Assembly (NCBI GenBank): GCA_003162595.1
Contig: PMNJ01000160.1
Location: forward strand, 1-17,471
DNA: 17,471 nucleotides
From: Bacteroidales bacterium
GTDB lineage: Bacteria > Bacteroidota > Bacteroidia > Bacteroidales > VadinHA17
Direction of reading: 5' to 3'
Shown here: positions 7,164 through 13,424 of the stretch, one piece after another
How positions within the stretch are numbered: the first letter of the stretch is position 1
How the letters are laid out: each line of letters starts with the position of its first letter
Program-made: the position numbers and the translations under genes
The notes under the pieces: model-generated
Database searches by the model: none
What the model was told of the DNA's origin: nothing
What the model saw: only the letters and a program-made list of their open reading frames with translations

Positions 7164-7922
7164 ATGGAAAATAACAACAGACGCAGTTTTATAAAAAAAG
7201 CCGCTATAGGAGGATTAATGGCAGTGAGTATTCCGGAAATACTCTCAGCGTCAATGATGTCGTCAGTTATGAAGAAGAATTCCTTGACCAGTGATAATAT
7301 TATTCTTTTCCAGGGTGATTCAATTACCGATGCAGGCAGGAACAGAAATGATAACTCTTTTAACAATGCAGGAGCTCTCGGATCTGGCTACCCGATGCTT
7401 GCCGGCGCTGAGCTTCTTGAAAAACATGCAGCGCTTAACCTAAGAGTGTTTAATAAAGGAGTCTCAGGGAATAAAGTCTTCCAGCTCGCTGAAAGATGGG
7501 ATGCAGATTGCCTCAGTATCAAACCTGATATATTAAGTATCCTTATCGGGGTAAATGATATCTGGCATAAGCTTGAAGGAAATTATAATGGCACCATTGA
7601 TATCTACAGACATGATTATTATGCTCTTCTGGAACGAACAAAAAAAGCTCTCCCCAATGTGAAACTAATCATTTGTGAACCTTTTGCTGTGCCCGGAATC
7701 AAAGCAGTCGATGATAGGTGGTATCCTGAATTTTATGGTTATCAGAAGGCAGCAAGGGAGATTGCAGCTCAATTCAACGCCACTTTTATTCCATATCAGA
7801 AAATTTACGATAAAGCTATAAAAAGGGCTCCTGGCGCTTACTGGACTGGTGATGGTGTCCATCCGACTCTCGCCGGTGCCCAGTTGATGGCACAGGCATG
7901 GGTTACTGCTGTTAAGGCGTAA
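7164..7922 (+). CDS. Tat-exported SGNH/GDSL-family hydrolase (probable esterase)
   Basis: This 252-residue serine esterase has the SGNH blocks in order: GDSITDAG with nucleophile Ser53, Gly102 in KGVSGNKV, Asn131 in IGVNDIWH, and Asp230/His233 in GDGVHPT. The N terminus carries a twin-arginine signal (Arg6-Arg7-Ser-Phe-Ile-Lys-Lys, then a hydrophobic stretch to about residue 30), so the protein is probably exported folded. Family members remove acetyl or acyl groups from carbohydrates or lipids. Given nearby secreted glycosidases, a sugar O-acetylesterase is plausible but not shown. The length is about normal for a single-domain enzyme with leader. A GGAAAG stretch lies just before the ATG. 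The next gene starts 96 nt downstream, probably from its own promoter. Confidence 0.88.
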   Translation: MENNNRRSFIKKAAIGGLMAVSIPEILSASMMSSVMKKNSLTSDNIILFQGDSITDAGRNRNDNSFNNAGALGSGYPMLAGAELLEKHAALNLRVFNKGVSGNKVFQLAERWDADCLSIKPDILSILIGVNDIWHKLEGNYNGTIDIYRHDYYALLERTKKALPNVKLIICEPFAVPGIKAVDDRWYPEFYGYQKAAREIAAQFNATFIPYQKIYDKAIKRAPGAYWTGDGVHPTLAGAQLMAQAWVTAVKA

Positions 7923-7936
7923 AAGTACAACTGCAT

Positions 7937-7968
7937 TTTGTCTTTTATCTTGTTTTTGTATATGTTTT
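7937..7968 (+). promoter_or_regulatory. Candidate Bacteroidota-type promoter for the barrel/lipoprotein pair
   Basis: TTTG at 7937-7940 is followed after 20 nt by TATGTTTT at 7961-7968, differing from the TAnnTTTG box only at the last base, with TG immediately after. A start near 7975 would give a leader of about 45 nt before the ATG at 8019. The region is T-rich, so a chance match is possible, but position and spacing are right. Confidence 0.4.
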
Positions 7969-8018
7969 TGGTACGATTCTTGCACAACATTTTGTTTAAG
8001 GTACCGAAATTGTAACAG

Positions 8019-9395
8019 ATGAAACATTTTAATGCCTGGACCTGTTTGTTTCTGTTAGTATTATGTAATTCAGCTGGTTATTCACAAACAATCACTACCG
8101 GAATTTACAGTGGTGTGAACTTCTCTGATATCCATGGTCAGGATTTTGGTGGTAAATGGAAATCTAAACCCGGTCCTGTTCAGGGTTTTTATCTTGACTT
8201 GTCATTGAATAAATCGCTGGGAATACAGACAGGAATAAACTTTAGTACCGTTTATTACGAGCATATAGCCACTTCAAACCACTGGTTATATTATCCTGTG
8301 GATTTTAATATTATAGGTCCCGATTATTATTACCAAGGAGATGGTAAGATGGATTTCAGTTTTCTGCGTGTGCCGCTTCTTTTAACCGTGCAAGTCCCCT
8401 CCTTCATTCAGTTCAATATGAGAGCCGGATTGATTTTTTCATTTTTGAAGGATCATAGTTTGAGCAATGATTATAATTATTCTACACCAGGCATTGCAAA
8501 AAAGACAGATTTTGGATATATGTTTTCCTCGGGGATCTCTTATCCATTGAGTAATAAAATTAGGGCTACTTTTAACGTAAGTTACCTTACCGGACGAAAG
8601 CATTTGCTGGAAAGCTCTAATTTAAGACAGGGCTCTTCAGAATATGTTTTGGGTATTGATTACGAGTTTCTTAAAAAGAACAAGAGGACTATTAATCCAG
8701 GATTTACAATCGATTCAACATCAAAAAAGGTTACAGTTACATACTGGGGTGGAGTGGATATCTCATGGAATGGTCTTGGTTCGGATAAGGCAAAATATTC
8801 AACCGTTGCCGGCCCTTCACTTGGGTTCTCTGTTAATTTTCTGATGGAGTCCGGGCTTTCATTTATATCAGGAGTCTCTTTTGAACGGAAAGGCTACTCG
8901 ATGAAAGATTCAAGTGCCTCATTTTTCATATATCTGAATAAAAGTACCCCATTGTACTATGTCGATACAAAAGTTCAGATAGATTATGCGGTAATTCCAC
9001 TTCTGATGAGCTTCCCGGTTGGAAAATCCCAAATAGTTTTTTTTAATACAGGGCCATGGATTGGATTAAAACTGAATGCGCGGAATGTTGGCGTTGCATA
9101 TAATGAGATGCGTTCAGAATCGGGTTATACGGTAAATAAAACTATTATTTACGATGATCTTGAAAGATATATTAAGGACAATGATATCGGTTGGATCTTC
9201 GGCGCCAGGGTATCTCTGCCTTTGTTGAACAGGTTTAAGGTTGACCTGGCTCTCCGTTATAGTACGGGCTTTAATAATGTTTACAATAAGACCATTGTGG
9301 CAGAGCAACAGAGTTCTTCAATTGCAGACTATGTGATCAGGAACAGGACCATCTCTTTTCTGATAGGAATTACAATACCGCCATCGAGCCATTAA
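8019..9395 (+). CDS. Outer-membrane beta-barrel protein with two tandem PorT-like halves
   Basis: This 458-residue protein has a signal peptide (residues 1-22, hydrophobic CLFLLVLCNSAG, likely cut before Gln23). The rest is beta-strand-like, with alternating aromatic and polar residues. Two similar halves can be seen. The first (about 24-215) begins TTGIYSGVNFS and contains GIQTGINFS, RVPLLLTVQV, FNMRAGLIFSFL and ISYPLSNKIRATFNVSY. The second (about 236-458) begins YWGGVDISWNG and contains LSFISGVSFERKGYS, VIPLLMSFPV, FFNTGPWIGLKL and VSLPLLNRFKVDLALRYS. Each half matches the layout of the PorT-like outer-membrane barrel family, usually about 200 residues. No enzymatic motif is visible. It lies 12 nt before the propeller lipoprotein gene and is likely co-transcribed and functionally linked with it. 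Transport, adhesion or scaffolding roles are all possible. Confidence 0.75.
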   Translation: MKHFNAWTCLFLLVLCNSAGYSQTITTGIYSGVNFSDIHGQDFGGKWKSKPGPVQGFYLDLSLNKSLGIQTGINFSTVYYEHIATSNHWLYYPVDFNIIGPDYYYQGDGKMDFSFLRVPLLLTVQVPSFIQFNMRAGLIFSFLKDHSLSNDYNYSTPGIAKKTDFGYMFSSGISYPLSNKIRATFNVSYLTGRKHLLESSNLRQGSSEYVLGIDYEFLKKNKRTINPGFTIDSTSKKVTVTYWGGVDISWNGLGSDKAKYSTVAGPSLGFSVNFLMESGLSFISGVSFERKGYSMKDSSASFFIYLNKSTPLYYVDTKVQIDYAVIPLLMSFPVGKSQIVFFNTGPWIGLKLNARNVGVAYNEMRSESGYTVNKTIIYDDLERYIKDNDIGWIFGARVSLPLLNRFKVDLALRYSTGFNNVYNKTIVAEQQSSSIADYVIRNRTISFLIGITIPPSSH

Positions 9396-9396
9396 G

Positions 9397-9404
9397 AAAG
9401 GAAG
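9397..9404 (+). promoter_or_regulatory. Shine-Dalgarno-like ribosome binding site
   Basis: AAAGGAAG lies 3 nt before the ATG at 9408, within the 12-nt gap after the upstream stop codon. Most genes in this window lack a recognisable Shine-Dalgarno, as is usual for Bacteroidota, so this purine-rich site stands out. It supports the chosen start and translation from a shared mRNA. The spacing from GGA to ATG is about 5-6 nt. Confidence 0.5.
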
Positions 9405-9407
9405 CTA

Positions 9408-10697
9408 ATGAGAAAACCGGTTTTGCTGATTGTCATACTTTGTGTTGCCTTGTCTTGCGACAGGTATCCTGATCCTTCAGTGAACTCATTGAGTAATTAT
9501 TCATTTTATTTTCAAACCAGCCCGGGAATGAAATTTTTCGCGGGAGAATGGGTTAGTGATAGTGTTGAATTCAGATCGGTGAATAATGTTGATCCGATTA
9601 AAGATACTGTCAAAGTAATTTTCGAGATAGTCAGGGGAAATGGAAATATCACTGTGCAATCCGCGAATACCGATAAAAATGGATTGATTTACACCGGTTG
9701 GAAGCTTGGCTCAGGATCATTTGAGCAGATACTCAGAGCAAAAACTTATGATTTATCAGGGAAATATCTGACTTCAACTGATCTTGTTGAATATGGTTTC
9801 AGAAATGACGTATGGGATACCTGTTCGTTCTCTCCTGATGGTGACATGATGGGAATGGTAGCCGATACGGTTAATAAGTTCACTCTTATGATTAACAATA
9901 ATCAAATCTACAAACAGGGGGAACGATATTATTTGTGGGAACCTGTTAACGACCCGGCATTGGTTTCCCCCAGGACAATTAATATGGATAGAAACGGAGT
10001 CATTTATGTCACTACCTGGACAGGAGAATTAGTGAAAAGCACAGATCACGCGGTATCATGGGAAACTTGCACAAAACCTTTTCCTGACAGACCCTACTTT
10101 ATCTATCCCTATATTTCAAACGATAATTATGTTTGGGTTTTTGCCTTTGATCATCCGATAAAGTTTTCGAAAGACGGAGGTATGACATGGACAGATTTAC
10201 CTGACGGAAACCCATTAATAACCTATGGCTTTGGAGATGTCTTTCGTTTAAAAGACGGATCACTTTTATATCATGGCTCAGGTTGCTGCAGTTTGAACAG
10301 ATCTTTTGACAATGGTATGACATGGACAAAAATGGAGACCCCGGGTTATTCAATCAAACTATTTGTTAATGAAAAGGATGAAATATTCATATTAAGTCAG
10401 GGAGCCGCGCCTGTCTCAATATACAAATCTACTGATTACGGTGCATCGTATTCATCTATATATGTTGCTAATCCTCAGTTTATTACCGAGATGGGTACCC
10501 TTTTTAATAAATGGGGGAATTTTTATTATGTCCTTCTGCCCGGATATGGTATCCTGAAGTCGTTTGACCTTAATAATTTTGAATTGTATTGGGCTAACAA
10601 TAATCTGAATAACCTTTTTATAGATCATAATGGGGTTCTTATAGCGAAAGACTGGAACATGAACCGGGTTTATTACCGTAAAAATTCAAAAAAATAG
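9408..10697 (+). CDS. Lipoprotein with Ig-like domain and Asp-box (BNR) beta-propeller
   Basis: This 429-residue protein begins with a short lipoprotein signal (hydrophobic VLLIVILCVALSC, lipidated Cys17; ALSC is a loose lipobox of the kind common in Bacteroidota). Residues about 40-125 resemble a bacterial Ig-like (Big_1-type) domain: VKVIFEIVRGNGNIT, then TDKNGLIYTGWKLG. Four Asp-box motifs of the form SxDxGxxW/Y follow at 211-218, 254-261, 299-306 and 341-348, spaced 43, 45 and 42 residues. That regularity indicates propeller blades as in sialidase-like or Ycf48-like folds. The catalytic arginine triad of sialidases is not evident, so a binding role is more likely than sialidase activity. 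It follows the barrel gene by 12 nt with a good ribosome site, and is probably anchored in the outer membrane as its partner. Confidence 0.78.
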   Translation: MRKPVLLIVILCVALSCDRYPDPSVNSLSNYSFYFQTSPGMKFFAGEWVSDSVEFRSVNNVDPIKDTVKVIFEIVRGNGNITVQSANTDKNGLIYTGWKLGSGSFEQILRAKTYDLSGKYLTSTDLVEYGFRNDVWDTCSFSPDGDMMGMVADTVNKFTLMINNNQIYKQGERYYLWEPVNDPALVSPRTINMDRNGVIYVTTWTGELVKSTDHAVSWETCTKPFPDRPYFIYPYISNDNYVWVFAFDHPIKFSKDGGMTWTDLPDGNPLITYGFGDVFRLKDGSLLYHGSGCCSLNRSFDNGMTWTKMETPGYSIKLFVNEKDEIFILSQGAAPVSIYKSTDYGASYSSIYVANPQFITEMGTLFNKWGNFYYVLLPGYGILKSFDLNNFELYWANNNLNNLFIDHNGVLIAKDWNMNRVYYRKNSKK

Positions 10698-10915
10698 TTC
10701 TTCTCAACAGATAATTTTTTGATCATATCTGAAAAACCGCTTTCTGTCGGTAAAACTTCCCTGTACTTCTATTTAATTATTATTAATTGAGGCTGGAATT
10801 TACTTTGCAAAAGATTTAACAACTCTTAACACATGTTTCATTTACCTTTACATTTTTAGAACCCGTTTATGGCATAGAAAATGTAATTTATAAGTATAAT
10901 CTTAAAATCATCTGT
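10698..10915. other. Intergenic region before the GH3 gene
   Basis: This is the longest gap in the window (218 nt) and very A+T-rich. A small inverted repeat, CAGATA at 10708-10713 and TATCTG at 10726-10731 with a 12-nt loop, lies just after the lipoprotein stop. It could be a weak terminator, but its T tract is in the loop, not after the stem. TACCTTTA (10843-10850) and TACATTTT (10849-10856) resemble -7 boxes for the GH3 gene, but no TTTG lies at the right distance upstream. No small gene or RNA was recognised. Confidence 0.4.
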
Positions 10916-13339
10916 ATGAAAAAAATTCTGACAGTGTCAGTTCTTCTGATTTCATTCGTGATATCAGCGAACTGCCAAACCGGAAATACCCCAAAGTTGG
11001 GTAAAGATCCGGTTAAAAAAGTTATTGCAGCAATGACCCTTGAAGAGAAAGCTGCTCTGGTTGTCGGCACAGGGACGCGTATGCCTGGTGGTCCTCCGCC
11101 ATCTTCTAATGCACCTGCAAATGCTCCCGCAAATCCGCCGGTCAATCCTCCTTCCGGTCCGTTCATCGGACAAACACAGAGTCTTGTTGCCGGTGCCGCC
11201 GGAACATCCTTTTCGCTCCCGCGTCTGGGAATAACTCCGATGGTGCTGACTGACGGACCTGCCGGAGTAAGGATCAGTCCAACCAGGGAAAATGATAAAA
11301 ATACATACTATTGTACCGCTTTCCCTGTTGGTACATTACTGGCCTCGACATGGGATGTTGATCTTGTCAATAAAGTTGGCAAAGCAATCGGAAATGAAGT
11401 ACTTGAATATGGAGCAGACGTTTTACTGGGGCCCGGTATGAATATTCATCGTAATCCATTGTGCGGAAGAAATTTCGAATACTATTCTGAGGATCCTTAT
11501 ATTACCGGTAAAATGGGTGCAGCCATGGTTAACGGCGTTGAATCTGAAGGTGTTGGCACTTCAATAAAACATTTTGCTGCAAATAATGCTGAAACAAACA
11601 GGAATTCTCTGAACACAAATATAAGTGAACGTGCTTTACGTGAGATTTATCTTGAGGGATTCAGAATCGCTGTTCAGGAAGGCCAGCCATGGACTGTAAT
11701 GTCTTCCTATAACCTTATTAATGGCATTTATACATCTGAAAATCCTGAGCTGCTGACAAACATTTTGAGAAAGGACTGGGATTTCAAAGGTTTTGTAATG
11801 ACAGACTGGTTTGGTGGAAAAGATCCTGTAGCCCAGATGATTGCCGGAAACGATATGCTTATGCCTGGGACACCGGATCAGATCAAAACCATTGTCAATG
11901 CCGTAAAGGATGGAAAGCTTGATGAAAAAATCCTGGACAGGAATGTTGAGAAGATACTGAATATCATGCTGCAGAGTCCGCGATTTAAAGGTTATAAGTA
12001 TTCAAATAAGCCTGATCTTAAGGCACATGCAGAGGTAACTCGTCAGGCTTCTTCAGAAGGAATGGTATTGCTGAAAAATGACAATAGCTCTTTACCATTT
12101 GGAACAGGTATCATTAATATTTCCGCTTTTGGAAATACTTCTTACGAGATTATTACGGGGGGAACAGGCAGCGGCAAAGTAAACAACGCTTATAGCGTCT
12201 CTCTTATCGAGGGATTGCAGAATTCAGGTTATAAACTCAATGAAGATCTTCATTCACTCTATGCAAACTATCTGAAACTTTCAAAAGCAGGCCGGCCTCA
12301 AACCAGAGGATTTATGGCGATGATGGGATCAAGACAGATTGAGGAACTGAATGTCAATCAGGATATTATCAACGGTATGGCAAACGTATCAGATGCTGCA
12401 ATTATAACAATAGGAAGAAACTCAGGCGAAGGAAGCGATCGCGTAAATGCAAAAGGTGATTTTCAACTGACCGATTCCGAACAACAACTCATTAAGAATG
12501 TATCCGCAGCTTTTAAAGCAAAAGGGAAAAAAACTGTTGTAATCCTTAACGTAAGTGGTGTTGTTGAGTCAGCAAGTTGGAGAGATTTGCCTGACGCTAT
12601 TCTTCTTGCTTGGCAGGGCGGACAGGAAACCGGTAATTCGATTGCTGATATTATCAGCGGGAAGGTTAATCCTTCAGGTAAGATTGCGACTACTTTTCCT
12701 ATAACTTATGAAGATGTTCCATCTGCAAAAACATTTCCGGGAAAAGAACTGACCTCAGAGACACCAGCAGATCAAAGCCCTTTGAGTTCGTTCAGGAGAG
12801 TAAAACCTGCAGAAGTTACTTATGATGATGGAATCTATGTGGGATATCGTTATTACGAAACATTTAAAGTGAAACCTGCTTACGAATTCGGATTTGGATT
12901 GTCATATACAAATTTCACTTATAGTAATCTTAAACTCAGCTCCCCAAAGTTTACCGGTAACATAACAGTTTCGGTGGATATAAAAAACAGCGGGGGTGCA
13001 GCAGGGAAAGAGGTAGCAGAACTATATATTTCAGCTCCTTCGGCTAAACTTGATAAACCATCTCTTGAACTGAAGGGTTTTTCAAAAACAAAGCTTCTTC
13101 AACCCGGAGAATCCCAGACACTGACTTTTATTATCGACAGTCGCCGTCTTTCATCCTTTGATCCAGCAATTTCATCATGGATTGCAGAAGCAGGGAAGTA
13201 CGAAGTAAAAATCGGGGCCTCGTCAAAAGATATAAGGCAGAGAGCAACCTTCATTCTTGCAAAAGATATAACTGTTAAGAAAGAGACTGTGTCACTGGTA
13301 CCAAAAGAAAAAATCAATGAATTGAAACCGGTGAAATAA
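10916..13339 (+). CDS. Secreted beta-glucosidase-type enzyme, glycoside hydrolase family 3
   Basis: This 807-residue enzyme has a signal peptide (1-20, likely cut before Gln21) and the usual three-part GH3 layout. The first barrel runs from about 30 to 350: MTLEEKAALVVGTG, RLGITPMVLTDGPAGVRI, GPGMNIHRNPLCGRNFEYYSEDP, SIKHFAANNAE, VMSSYN, and the nucleophile motif MTDW with Asp297. The alpha/beta sandwich (about 370-600) carries EGMVLLKND and GRNSGEGSDR; Glu505 there is the likely acid/base residue. A fibronectin type III-like domain ends the protein from about 685. The family cleaves beta-linked glucose, xylose and related terminal sugars; exact specificity is not readable. A proline-rich loop (57-82) is inserted between VVGTG and the GQTQSLV segment. 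It probably acts in the periplasm on oligosaccharides and appears to be a single-gene unit. Confidence 0.93.
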   Translation: MKKILTVSVLLISFVISANCQTGNTPKLGKDPVKKVIAAMTLEEKAALVVGTGTRMPGGPPPSSNAPANAPANPPVNPPSGPFIGQTQSLVAGAAGTSFSLPRLGITPMVLTDGPAGVRISPTRENDKNTYYCTAFPVGTLLASTWDVDLVNKVGKAIGNEVLEYGADVLLGPGMNIHRNPLCGRNFEYYSEDPYITGKMGAAMVNGVESEGVGTSIKHFAANNAETNRNSLNTNISERALREIYLEGFRIAVQEGQPWTVMSSYNLINGIYTSENPELLTNILRKDWDFKGFVMTDWFGGKDPVAQMIAGNDMLMPGTPDQIKTIVNAVKDGKLDEKILDRNVEKILNIMLQSPRFKGYKYSNKPDLKAHAEVTRQASSEGMVLLKNDNSSLPFGTGIINISAFGNTSYEIITGGTGSGKVNNAYSVSLIEGLQNSGYKLNEDLHSLYANYLKLSKAGRPQTRGFMAMMGSRQIEELNVNQDIINGMANVSDAAIITIGRNSGEGSDRVNAKGDFQLTDSEQQLIKNVSAAFKAKGKKTVVILNVSGVVESASWRDLPDAILLAWQGGQETGNSIADIISGKVNPSGKIATTFPITYEDVPSAKTFPGKELTSETPADQSPLSSFRRVKPAEVTYDDGIYVGYRYYETFKVKPAYEFGFGLSYTNFTYSNLKLSSPKFTGNITVSVDIKNSGGAAGKEVAELYISAPSAKLDKPSLELKGFSKTKLLQPGESQTLTFIIDSRRLSSFDPAISSWIAEAGKYEVKIGASSKDIRQRATFILAKDITVKKETVSLVPKEKINELKPVK

Positions 13340-13368
13340 AATATATATTTTTAGTTGGTTGATAAGTC

Positions 13369-13420
13369 ATGTGCAACAAATAAAAACGAAATTCGTCTTT
13401 AGGTTGCACATAACTTTTTT
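13369..13420 (+). terminator. Hairpin with T tract after the GH3 gene
   Basis: A perfect 9-bp inverted repeat, ATGTGCAAC at 13369-13377 and GTTGCACAT at 13403-13411, encloses a 25-nt loop that contains a smaller palindrome (ACGAAATTCGT, 13386-13396). Six T residues follow at 13415-13420. This has the form of an intrinsic terminator for the GH3 transcript, though the loop is long. The T tract ends only 4 nt before the ATG of the permease, so the same structure could act as an attenuator or cover the ribosome site of that gene. Confidence 0.6.
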
Positions 13421-13424
13421 AACC

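Noticed and set aside
9408..10697. Sialidase as the function of the Asp-box lipoprotein
   Set aside because: Asp boxes occur in many non-enzymatic propellers, and no convincing Arg triad or catalytic Tyr/Glu pair was found.
10708..10731. CAGATA / TATCTG hairpin after the lipoprotein gene as an intrinsic terminator
   Set aside because: The stem is only 6 bp, mostly A-T, and the T tract lies in the loop, not downstream.
10888..11234. Minus-strand and alternative-frame open stretches over the start of the GH3 gene, giving Gly/Ala/Arg-rich peptides
   Set aside because: They are a by-product of the G+C-rich proline/alanine repeat in the GH3 coding strand; the sense frame explains the region.
13359..13424. 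TTG start for the first permease, adding 22 residues
   Set aside because: The extension runs through the hairpin/T tract, and the family begins with the amphipathic stretch that starts at the ATG at 13425.
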